Source: Chroococcidiopsis thermalis PCC 7203 (lineage in GTDB: Bacteria > Cyanobacteriota > Cyanobacteriia > Cyanobacteriales > Chroococcidiopsidaceae). From it: DNA of 64,000 bases. Position 1 is the first letter of the stretch. Every line of letters begins with the position of its first letter. Below, piece after piece: positions 55,490-63,271 of this stretch. The stretch is from the NCBI RefSeq assembly GCF_000317125.1, contig NC_019695.1, positions 2,344,336 through 2,408,335 on the forward strand, in the 5' to 3' direction. The notes under the pieces are model-generated. The model was not told the origin of the DNA and did no database searches. It saw only the letters and a list, made by a program, of their open reading frames with translations. Both the position numbers and the translations under genes were made by a program.

Positions 55490-55630
55490 ATGTCTCGCAA
55501 AAGCTTTTTAGAACGTAGGCTTTGGTTTCTCAAGTGGATGCGAGACGATCTAGAGACAAAATTAGCAGGCATTAATGCGGCGATTGGTAAAGTAGAGCAG
55601 CAGTTAGGGGAAGATGAAGCACCCGTTTGA
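55490..55630 (+). CDS. 46-residue basic/acidic small protein
   Basis: It starts at ATG 55490 after AAAGGAG (spacing about 9) and ends at TGA 55630. The product MSRKSFLERRLWFLKWMRDD continues as LETKLAGINAAIGKVEQQLG and an acidic end, which would form one long amphipathic helix. No family is recognised. A terminator-like hairpin follows 57 bp later, which supports a real transcript. Confidence 0.62.
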   Translation: MSRKSFLERRLWFLKWMRDDLETKLAGINAAIGKVEQQLGEDEAPV

Positions 55631-55686
55631 AGTTAAAGCTTGAGGCTATATCAATACGCTACAGCTAATTAGGTAAATCCGAGCAT

Positions 55687-55714
55687 AGTCCCAGTGAAGC
55701 AACTGGGACTTTTC
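55687..55714 (+). terminator. Intrinsic terminator-like hairpin
   Basis: AGTCCCAGT (55687-55695) and ACTGGGACT (55702-55710) enclose a 6-nt loop and run into TTTTC. It would end the transcript of the small gene at 55490. Confidence 0.72.
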
Positions 55715-55956
55715 GATTAGCGGTAGGGGTCAGAAGAATAGTGATAACTGCGCTAACGCACATCATACTGTTCTGGCGATTCTGCTAATAGGGGAACTGT
55801 GTTCAAGTGCATCCCCTATCTTTCTTTGTTTTCGGCTATTTAGTCTAAACTCCAGTTTTACCGACTGACTGTCTACAATTGCGGCAGTAGCTTGGGGAGA
55901 TCTTTATTGCTTCAAAAGATCGCTTAGTAAAACTTGTTTGCCGTAAGGCACTTTCA

Positions 55957-56229
55957 TTAGTAGCAATATAGTGCTTTATGCTTATCAGATTCATTCGTTA
56001 GATAGGACAGAGCTTTGAACCGCAGGCTAACCAATTGCTCGTAAAAAGGATTTAGCTTGCACAGAGGTGGAATGTGAAATAAAGTACGCCCAAAAAGCTT
56101 AATGTCTCGTTCAAAAGGGCAACTTGCTGGGATCGACTGGCATAATAATTTGGCAATCTTGCGATCGCGCACTTCTATCTTATCAAACCATTGGTCAACC
56201 AAATCCCGTAGATTGAGAAGTTTCACCAT
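55957..56229 (-). CDS. Mo-dependent nitrogenase C-terminal domain protein
   Basis: A 90-residue protein of the Mo-nitro_C family, seen almost only in cyanobacteria. The family core is clear: LCQSIPASCPFERDIKLFGR, TLFHIPPLCKLNPFYEQL and LRFKALSYL. The name derives from fusions in nitrogenase-related annotations; no function is established for the small stand-alone proteins. ATG 56229 follows an AAGGAGCGATCGTT ribosome site. No other nif gene lies in the window. Confidence 0.88.
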   Translation of the reverse strand: MVKLLNLRDLVDQWFDKIEVRDRKIAKLLCQSIPASCPFERDIKLFGRTLFHIPPLCKLNPFYEQLVSLRFKALSYLTNESDKHKALYCY

Positions 56230-56543
56230 AACGATCGCTCCTTGTAATCCAGTTGAATCATGCTTGGTTTTTTGAGTCTATTCATATCAAGATGCATACT
56301 CTCGAAAAATTGGTCTGACTCCACTTTTTCGCGTTACGCTCCTTGAGTTATGAACACTAATCAATTATTGATTAGTATTCATAGTATGAAAGCTGTCTGT
56401 TTGCGATCGGGTTCAATCAGATGTATAACTTCGTGTATAACTTCTGCCAGCGGTAGGGGATAATTTAAGAGTAGAGATTACACAGCAGCGGACAGCAACA
56501 GAGGCGCGTTTTAGATCAGAGCGTCAGGAGGAAATGAGATCTA
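56230..56543. other. 314-bp divergent spacer
   Basis: An inverted pair around ATTGATTAGTATTCAT/ATGAACACTAATCAAT lies at 56350-56385. Otherwise it is featureless and should hold promoters for both flanking genes. Confidence 0.45.
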
Positions 56544-57407
56544 ATGCTCGCATCACTAAAAGCACTTCTCACCTCAGTTGTAGACTATGCCGGACTGTTT
56601 CCCCCAGCAAAGCTTGACTTGCGACAAGCAATGGAAAATTACGTCCAAGACTCGGCATCACCCTACGCTTGGATGCTGAGTCGCTTTGTCATCCCAATTT
56701 CCCGTTTGTCGGAGTTCGCGGAACTCTTATCGGCGTTTTCTTTAAAGCATTGGTCGCTCAGTGTAATTCTTTCGGGACTGGAATCGGAAATCGAGCAGGT
56801 GCAATCGCTTCACATTGGCAACAAGGTAGCGATCGCAGCTCTTGAATTTTCTGCTCTTTCACCTCCAGAAATAGAAAGAGTGTCGTCCGCTCTTCCTACT
56901 GGAGTTGAAGCATTTTTTGAAATTCCCTTTAGTAGCGACTTAAAGCCATATTTAAAGGTTCTGCGGCATACTGGTGCAGCAGCTAAAATTCGTACTGGCG
57001 GCGCAACCATCAATGCTTTTCCCAGCGTTACTCAATTGAGCCAATGCATCTTTTCATTTGCCGAAGCCCAAGTTCCTTTTAAAGCAACCGCAGGTTTGCA
57101 CCACCCCTTACCAGCTCAATATCCCTTGACCAGCGAACCAGACAGTCCTGCCACATTAATGCATGGCTTCTTGAATGTGGCAACTTTAGCAGCACTCGCA
57201 TACTGGCAAAAAGTCACGCCAACAGAAGCCTTAGAACTTCTCCAAGCATCCAGCAACACTTTCCAATTCAAACAAGATAGTATTTGCTGGCGCGATCGCT
57301 GTTTAGATATTTTAGAGATAGAAGCAGCTCGACAACATTTCTTCCGCTCATTCGGTTCCTGCTCCTTTCAAGAGCCAGTCAACGACCTCAAGCATGTTTT
57401 AAATTAG
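56544..57407 (+). CDS. Conserved cyanobacterial protein upstream of fumarylacetoacetase
   Basis: A 287-residue soluble protein of unknown function. It starts at ATG 56544 after AGGAGG (56526-56531). The sequence begins MLASLKALLTSVVDYAGLFPPAKLD and has alternating strand/helix segments: SVILSG, KVAIAALEF, VEAFFEIPF, AAKIRTGG and VPFKATAGLHHP. That pattern fits a TIM-barrel-like fold, and FKATAGLHHPL near the eighth strand could be a ligand loop. It is 95 bp upstream of fahA in the same direction, so a role in tyrosine/homogentisate breakdown is a reasonable guess by association only. Confidence 0.8.
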   Translation: MLASLKALLTSVVDYAGLFPPAKLDLRQAMENYVQDSASPYAWMLSRFVIPISRLSEFAELLSAFSLKHWSLSVILSGLESEIEQVQSLHIGNKVAIAALEFSALSPPEIERVSSALPTGVEAFFEIPFSSDLKPYLKVLRHTGAAAKIRTGGATINAFPSVTQLSQCIFSFAEAQVPFKATAGLHHPLPAQYPLTSEPDSPATLMHGFLNVATLAALAYWQKVTPTEALELLQASSNTFQFKQDSICWRDRCLDILEIEAARQHFFRSFGSCSFQEPVNDLKHVLN

Positions 57408-57502
57408 TAATTGGTAATTGGTAATTGTGTGGTGCGCGATTTAATTTTGAATTTTGAATTTTGAATTGCTCCCTTGTCCCCCGTGTCTCCCTTGTCTCCC
57501 TC
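57408..57502. repeat. STRR families GGTAATT, GAATTTT and TCCCTTG
   Basis: Three repeat families in succession fill the spacer between the two genes. An in-frame TTG at 57461 inside the repeats could be taken as a longer fahA start. Confidence 0.85.
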
Positions 57503-58819
57503 ATGATCTGTCCCATCAATCGCACCCACAATCCAAATTTACGCAGTTGGGTTGAATCGGCAAATCAAAAGGACACTGATTTTCCGATCCAAAACCTGCC
57601 GTTTGGCGTGTTTCGACCTCGGAACAGCAATAATTCTCGAATTGGGGTGGCGATTGGCGATCGAATTTTAGATTTAACTGCGTGTTGTCAAACTGGATTG
57701 CTGCAAGAACTTTCCCAGGAACTACAAGCTGCATGTACTGCACCTAGATTAAATCAATTGATGGCGATGGGAAGTAGAGCAGCCTCAGCATTGCGCGATC
57801 GCTTGAGTCAGCTCTTACGAGCCGATGCCCAAAATCCCCCCTTAGAAAGCAAAATTCTTTACTCGATGTCTGAGGCAGAACTTTTATTACCTGCGGATAT
57901 CGGCGATTATACTGATTTCTATGCTTCGATCTTTCATGCCACTAATGTTGGTAAGTTGTTTCGTCCCGACAATCCACTCCTGCCTAACTACAAATACGTC
58001 CCGATCGCTTACCACGGTCGTGCTTCTTCCATCGTGCCTAGCGGGACTGCGATCGCGCGTCCTAAGGGTCAGAGGAGAAGTTCTGGGGAGTCAGTGCCAA
58101 GTTTCGGATTTTCTCAACATTTGGACTACGAACTGGAAGTTGGTTTCTTCATTGGTAATGGAAATCAGCTAGGTCACCCCATCTCAATTGATGATGCGGA
58201 GGAACACATATTTGGGCTTTGCTTGGTGAACGATTGGTCGGCAAGAGATATTCAAGCTTGGGAATATCAGCCCCTCGGTCCCTTCTTATCCAAAAGCTTC
58301 GCAACGACAATTTCTCCTTGGGTAGTAACCCTAGAAGCTCTAGCACCATTCCGTTGTGCATCTTTTCAACGTCCCCAGGAAGATCCGCTACCACTGCCTT
58401 ATCTTTCCTCAGCACATGATACTAAACTAGGTGGCATTGACCTTACGGTAGAAGCACTAGTCTGCTCAGAGCAAATGCGTGTTATGGGAATGCAGCCGTT
58501 GCGCCTAAGTCGCGCTTCTTTCAAATCGATGTATTGGACTTTAGCTCAGATGCTCGCTCACCACTCAAGTAATGGTTGCAATCTCCGCTCTGGAGATTTG
58601 CTAGCCAGTGGCACAGTTTCTGGTGCTGAAGCAGGAACGCAAGGATGTTTACTCGAAATCACTCAGCGTGGCTCAAAGTTGATTCAACTGCCAACAGGCG
58701 AGGTAAGTTCCTACCTAAATGACGGAGATGAAATTGAGCTGCGCGGATACTGCGAGCAGGAAGGCTATGCCAGAGTTGGTTTTGGAGAGTGTCGAGGTAG
58801 AATTCTCTCAACTAGCTGA
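57503..58819 (+). CDS. fahA: Fumarylacetoacetase
   Basis: Last enzyme of tyrosine catabolism; it hydrolyses fumarylacetoacetate to fumarate and acetoacetate. From ATG 57503 (MICPINRTHNPNLRSWVES) it has 438 residues. The N-terminal domain contains FPIQNLPFGVFR. The FAH fold contains DFYASIFHATNVG (catalytic His and metal Asp), PNYKYVPIAYHGRASSI, LDYELEVGFFIG and LVNDWSARDIQAWEYQPLGPF. All metal-ligand regions are present. The upstream gene of unknown function is probably cotranscribed. Homogentisate dioxygenase is not in the window. Confidence 0.95.
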   Translation: MICPINRTHNPNLRSWVESANQKDTDFPIQNLPFGVFRPRNSNNSRIGVAIGDRILDLTACCQTGLLQELSQELQAACTAPRLNQLMAMGSRAASALRDRLSQLLRADAQNPPLESKILYSMSEAELLLPADIGDYTDFYASIFHATNVGKLFRPDNPLLPNYKYVPIAYHGRASSIVPSGTAIARPKGQRRSSGESVPSFGFSQHLDYELEVGFFIGNGNQLGHPISIDDAEEHIFGLCLVNDWSARDIQAWEYQPLGPFLSKSFATTISPWVVTLEALAPFRCASFQRPQEDPLPLPYLSSAHDTKLGGIDLTVEALVCSEQMRVMGMQPLRLSRASFKSMYWTLAQMLAHHSSNGCNLRSGDLLASGTVSGAEAGTQGCLLEITQRGSKLIQLPTGEVSSYLNDGDEIELRGYCEQEGYARVGFGECRGRILSTS

Positions 58820-58912
58820 CATTCCATTAATACTATGTCTATTTGCTGGAATGGCGACGTATCTTTGAGAGTAGTTAACAGTTGTCCATTCGAGAATTGA
58901 TTGGGTTTTTAC

Positions 58913-59398
58913 CTATGCGAGAATGCTAACAATCTCTCTACGCCTACATTTCATTGCTAGCTCCAAAGGGGTATCCCCATACTTGCTTCTAGTATTTAAC
59001 TGTGCGCTCGCATCTACGAGTAGCTTGACCCCTTCAATATTATTTTGCACAACCGCATCGTGGAGAGCAGAATACCCGTTGTATGGACCCTGAGCATTGA
59101 GATCGATCCCATATTCAATTAGAACTTTCATCACTGCTGGATACCCCAGATAAGAAGCGGCGTGAAGTGCAGTTCCTTTCATGCTAGAGTCAACCGCACG
59201 AATATTAGCACCAGAGTTAAGCAACAGCCTGACCATTTCAGAGTCACCATTGGCAGCACTAATTATGAGCAGGCTATTTCCATAACTGTCCGTTTGGTTA
59301 GCGTCCGCTCCGCTAGCAATCAATTTTTTTGCTAATTCGAGGTTATTGTCGTTCACGGCAGCAACCAGACTGGTACTCGTAACTAAATTAGTTTTCAT
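58913..59398 (-). CDS. Ankyrin-repeat protein
   Basis: A 161-residue protein made of about four ankyrin repeats: LVAAVNDNNLELAKKLIASG, GNSLLIISAANGDSEMVRLL, GTALHAASYLGYPAVMKVLI and YSALHDAVVQNNIEGVKLLV, then a last TPLELAMKC. There is no signal peptide or catalytic domain, so it probably mediates protein binding in the cytoplasm. It stands alone, convergent with fahA. Confidence 0.9.
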   Translation of the reverse strand: MKTNLVTSTSLVAAVNDNNLELAKKLIASGADANQTDSYGNSLLIISAANGDSEMVRLLLNSGANIRAVDSSMKGTALHAASYLGYPAVMKVLIEYGIDLNAQGPYNGYSALHDAVVQNNIEGVKLLVDASAQLNTRSKYGDTPLELAMKCRRREIVSILA

Positions 59399-59764
59399 CA
59401 GTTTGTCCTCATGTTTGACGAATTTTTACACTACACATTTAAGAGTGCAAATTAAATCTTAAAAAAATCTTAAGATAGGAAGCGTCAGATTGCTAGGGTG
59501 AAACTTTTTGAGTGAGTTAGCATTCTTTTGACTGTATGCGGTATACAGTAAAGACAAAAAGTAGATAACTATAGGACTCATATTTAATTTTTGAAATCTA
59601 CGTAGGATGCGTCACGCCAAAGGCTAACGCATCACTCTCAGTTTTTGGTGTGTTACGCAAGCGCGTAACACACCCTACCCATATTGAGGTTTTTTCGATA
59701 ATCAAACCGGATTCCTATAGAACTAAAGATTTAAAAGAACTGAAGACTCAATTGAAGTTCGACT
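59399..59764. other. Spacer with repeats
   Basis: No gene. It contains GATGCGT ... ACGCATC near 59606-59633 and the hairpin at 59647-59674. A ttgagtgag-containing AT-rich part lies next to the ankyrin gene and should carry its promoter. Confidence 0.5.
59647..59674. repeat. Hairpin GGTGTGTTACGC with 4-nt loop
   Basis: Two perfect 12-bp arms (59647-59658 and 59663-59674) with loop AAGC. This is a common type of dispersed cyanobacterial palindrome. Confidence 0.8.
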
Positions 59765-59962
59765 GCAATATATGAAGAATTCCGCAGCGAACTTGAAATT
59801 TATTACCTTGATTACCTACCGACCGAAACAAACAAACTGCTGTACGAGCAGTTAACCAGGGTCTATCTCGTCAGCAGTAAATGTTGCAAAACTGTTCAGG
59901 GAGATTCCAATGGAATCCGATCGCTTGCTTCCAGTCAGCAAGGTAATCTTTTCGGCTTTTAA
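59765..59962 (+). pseudogene. Remnant of a BTAD-type regulator (SARP/AfsR-like)
   Basis: The frame from 59765 reads AIYEEFRSELEIYYLDYLPT and then ETNKLLYEQLTR before running into unrelated residues and TAA 59960. The pattern YxxFRxxLxxxLxxxPTxETxxLYEQL is that of the end of a bacterial transcriptional activation domain. There is no start and no rest of the domain, so it is a decayed piece. The match is short and I am only moderately sure. Confidence 0.42.
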
Positions 59963-60111
59963 CGATTAATGAAGGAGGACACTCGACGTAAACCATCTAA
60001 GACCGCTCTGATGGAGGATTGCGCCTCCCCTCGATGGTAACAAAGTGGAGGAAGCGATAAAAACTCCACACCATCGATGTCCTTAATTTGCACTGTTCGC
60101 ACATTTGACAT
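59959..60111 (-). CDS. 50-residue small protein
   Basis: It starts at ATG 60111 after AAGGAGAG (good spacing) and ends at TAA 59959. The product is MSNVRTVQIKDIDGVEFLSL, then PPLCYHRGEAQSSIRAVLDG and a basic end. It overlaps the end of the BTAD remnant on the other strand by four bases. No family is recognised; the ribosome site is the main support. Confidence 0.42.
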   Translation of the reverse strand: MSNVRTVQIKDIDGVEFLSLPPLCYHRGEAQSSIRAVLDGLRRVSSFINR

Positions 60112-60483
60112 CGCTCTCCTTCAATGCGCGCTCCTGAGCCACAACGGTATAACGCTCATACAGTGCTGTTTCTTTTCAGAAGTTTAGAGTTTATAAAAAG
60201 CGATCGCAAGGCTAAATCTTTCGGAGTAAGTTCGCATTCTTTTGCTTTCTTCTCTGCCTGCGATCGAATTTAAATCATAGGAAAGATAACCATAGTGCAA
60301 GACAAAATTGCACTATGAGTAATATCAACTTACTAAATAGATAAATACAATCCAATTACTGAATTTTCAATAGAAAAGTAATGCAATCTTCAATATTTTT
60401 ACTATAGACATTCCAAAGTTTAATGCTGTGAAGACAACACATCATCATTTGCAGTTTCTCCAAACATCTGAGAGAATGCGGGA
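60112..60483. other. 372-bp spacer
   Basis: No gene is seen. It should contain the promoter of the NmrA-like gene at 60484. AT-rich after 60290. Confidence 0.45.
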
Positions 60484-61341
60484 ATGAGTAATAACATCTT
60501 GGTAACGGGCGCTACAGGCAATGTTGGTTCTGAAGTTGTGCGTTTGCTGAGCAAACGGGGATATTCAGTCAAAGCGGCTGTACGAAGTCATTCTGCTTCG
60601 CGCATTCACCTACCTTCTGGTATAGAGTCTGTTGCTTTTGATTTTGAGCAAACCCAGACTTTTGAGCCTGCTTTTCGGGGGATTAATACATTGTTCTTGG
60701 TCAGACCACCGGCGATTTCGCAGGTGAAGAAATATATCTATCCCGCGCTGACAATAGCCCAAGCAACAGGTGTCGATCGCATTGTCTTTCTATCTCTCCT
60801 GGGAGCAGAACGCATGGCGATCGTTCCCCACGCTAAGATCGAAGCCTACATTAAATCTCTTGGTCTAGTGTATACCTTTCTGCGGGCAAGTTTCTTCATG
60901 CAGAACTTGAGTACAACGCATAGTCAGGATATTAGAGATCGCAACGAGATTTTTGTCCCAGCAGGTAAAGGTAAGACAAGTTTTATTGACGTGCGGGACA
61001 TTGCCACTGTCGCCGTAAAAGTGATGACTGAACCAGGACATGAGGATCGAGCATATCCGCTGACTGGAAGCGAGGCACTGGACTATTATGAAGTCGCCGA
61101 GATCTTTACAAATGTTTTAGGAAGACAAATCGTTTACACTCATCCTTCTTTCTTAAAATTTGCCCGGAAAATGTATGTTCGAGGGTTACAGCCTGGATTG
61201 ATTGTGGTAATGCTGGGAATTTACACTACAGCACGCTTGGGGTTGGCAGCAAAAGTTACCGAAGATGTCAGACATTTGTTGCAGCGATCGCCTATTAGTA
61301 TGGAAGAGTTCGTGCGGGATTATCGAGCAAGTTGGATGTGA
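60484..61341 (+). CDS. NmrA-family NAD(P)-binding protein
   Basis: A 285-residue atypical SDR. The nucleotide site is VTGATGNVGSEVV (7-19), followed by VKAAVRS with Arg suited to NADP(H). Other blocks are VDRIVFLSLLGAER, YTFLRASFFMQNL and FIDVRDIATVAVKVM. The build matches QOR2/NmrA-like quinone or flavin reductases of about 280-300 residues. The start is ATG 60484 after GAGAATGCGGGA. It is a distant relative of the 54253 gene, not a recent duplicate. Substrate unknown. Confidence 0.88.
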   Translation: MSNNILVTGATGNVGSEVVRLLSKRGYSVKAAVRSHSASRIHLPSGIESVAFDFEQTQTFEPAFRGINTLFLVRPPAISQVKKYIYPALTIAQATGVDRIVFLSLLGAERMAIVPHAKIEAYIKSLGLVYTFLRASFFMQNLSTTHSQDIRDRNEIFVPAGKGKTSFIDVRDIATVAVKVMTEPGHEDRAYPLTGSEALDYYEVAEIFTNVLGRQIVYTHPSFLKFARKMYVRGLQPGLIVVMLGIYTTARLGLAAKVTEDVRHLLQRSPISMEEFVRDYRASWM

Positions 61342-61379
61342 CAAAGCCAGCACCAACTGTAATTGAGAATGAGACCCTC

Positions 61380-62516
61380 CTATAAAGGTGTCGCTTGCTT
61401 AAAAGCACGGGCGATCGCCTTCCACGCCTCCTTGCGTCTCATGTTTGCATCAAGTGGTAAGGGACGTACCGCTCCCCCATCTCGGCGTGCTTGCCTCTGG
61501 GACAGCCAAGTGTAGCGATCGCTCAGTCCCCAAGTGATGACGGCAATGACCTCTGGCTCATCTAATACCACGGACAGATACTCTTGATAAATTCCGGCAA
61601 CTAGGCGATCGCGGAGATGAATATCTGATGGCAGGTGTTTGTCTGTCACATCCAGTTCGGTAATTAGAATTTTCAGACCGAGACTTGCAACATCCTTCAG
61701 AAAAGCCCTTAATTGACTAGGGTTAAAGCGAGTCTCTCCCCCCCATAAGTGAGCTTGAATACCAAGAGCCTGCACGGGAGTTCCCTGAGATCTCAAACGC
61801 TCTAGTAACTTTAAAACAGCAGTTCTCTTTGCTTCATCTTTAGGCGTGTCATACTCCATACCATAATCGTTGTAAACTAGTAATGCCTACGGGTCTGCTG
61901 TAGATGCGGCGCGAAACGCTAGATCGAGATAATCGGAACCCAAAAACCTCAACCACGGCGTAATTCGCAAACTATCAGACCGTCCATCCTCGGGAAAAAC
62001 TGCCTCGTTGACCACATCCCAGGAATGCATCTGTCCGGCATAATGCCCAGCAACTTTTGTGATGTGTTCCAGCATTATCTGTCTGGCATTCCGATGGTTG
62101 ACCGTCGATTTAAACCATGATGGTAATCGGGCGTGCCATAACAAGGTGTGTCCGCGAAAAAGTAGATTGTGAGTTTTGGCAAACTGAGCTAGGCGATCGC
62201 TGCGCGTAAAGTCAAAACGGTTTGGACTAGGGCGAAGACTTTTCCACTTCAATTCATCTTCTGGCACGAGCATGGCACACTCTCGAACAAAGCTGCTGGC
62301 AAATTGCGGATTGGATGACAGCATGTATTCTTGCGTAGCAGCTCCATAGATTAATCCCTTCGCTGCTGCCCATTCGCGTAAAGAAGCATTCTCGATCGCT
62401 GCGTCTGTATCCGCCGTTAATATCTGCCGATCGTACCCAGCCTGAGCTTGACTAGCGCCAGCACCTATACCTGCTAAAGCGCCCAAACCTAATAAAAACC
62501 TACGTCTGCCAGTCAT
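61380..62516 (-). pseudogene. GH10 glycoside hydrolase interrupted by one nonsense codon
   Basis: Read from ATG 62516 the protein starts MTGRRRFLLGLGALAGIGAG, a clear twin-arginine signal, and follows the GH10 paralogue at 41514: ELKWKSLRP, FRGHTLLWHARLPSWF and WDVVNEAVF. At codon 210 there is TAG (61887-61889), where the paralogue has Lys (ADPKAM). The same frame then continues ALLVYNDYGMEYDTP and ILITELDVTD (nucleophile) to the normal end RAFKQATPL. One A-to-T change (AAG to TAG) explains it. The N-terminal piece holds the acid/base but not the nucleophile, so it should be inactive unless the stop is read through or is a sequencing error. Confidence 0.9.
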
Positions 62517-63271
62517 CGTTCTTTAACTAATAACTCAGTGGCAAATAGCCTCAAGATCAACCAAGGCTCAATTGAGTAGCGCCGCCAGAGCCGTTGCGGT
62601 TCAGCCAGCAAGCGAAACAACCACTCTAGACCGAATTGTCCCGCCCATCTAGGGGGAGTTGGTACGGCTCCTGCTACGTAGTCCATAGCAGCTCCAGCAG
62701 TCAAAATCGCATTGGCAGACAGTCGATCGAGGTTATCTAGTATCCAGTGTTCTTGTCGAGGCATACCCATACCCAACATCAGTACGTGCGGTTGGTAAGC
62801 GGCGATCGCGTCCAAAACGGCTCGGTTTTCTGAACTGCTCGGATGTACGTCAAAATAACCGTGAGCTGTAGCTAATTGCAAGCCAGGAAATCGCTGTCGT
62901 AGTATACTAGCACCCCGCTCGACGACTCCTGGTTTACCTCCCAAATAAAATATGCGCCAACCTTGCTGCGCGGCTACCGCCATCAAATGATCTGTCCAGT
63001 CTACATATGTAACTCGATGCTCTCGTCTAAGAGGCAAGCCCAGCAACCGCCCCAGCAAAATTAAAGACATACCATCAACATGTATGTAGTCAGCGCGATC
63101 GTAGAAGGCACGCATCTTCGGGTCTTTGTGGTAGATGCAAAGACTGTGTAAATTGTGATTGGCAATAATCCATCGTTCGTCATGCTTAACAGCCTCGGCA
63201 ATGAGGCGATTGAGATCCGAGATTGTCAATGCATTCACCCACACTCCAAGCAGGTAATAGGACTGCTTCAT
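62513..63271 (-). CDS. WecB/TagA/CpsF family glycosyltransferase, second copy
   Basis: A GT26 enzyme of 252 residues, clearly paralogous to the one at 40673: NHNLHSLCIYHKD, YIHVDGMSLILLGRLLGLP, RVTYVDWTDHL, IFYLGGKPGVVERGA and MLGMGMPRQEHWI. The start is ATG 63271, overlapping the stop of the GT4 gene by 4 bp (ATGA type); its own stop overlaps the GH10 start by 4 bp. The three genes are therefore translationally coupled. Confidence 0.94.
   Translation of the reverse strand: MKQSYYLLGVWVNALTISDLNRLIAEAVKHDERWIIANHNLHSLCIYHKDPKMRAFYDRADYIHVDGMSLILLGRLLGLPLRREHRVTYVDWTDHLMAVAAQQGWRIFYLGGKPGVVERGASILRQRFPGLQLATAHGYFDVHPSSSENRAVLDAIAAYQPHVLMLGMGMPRQEHWILDNLDRLSANAILTAGAAMDYVAGAVPTPPRWAGQFGLEWLFRLLAEPQRLWRRYSIEPWLILRLFATELLVKER

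Noticed and set aside
55336-55572. 78-codon minus-strand frame
   Set aside because: It overlaps the plus-strand gene at 55490, which has a good ribosome site and a downstream terminator. The minus frame has neither.
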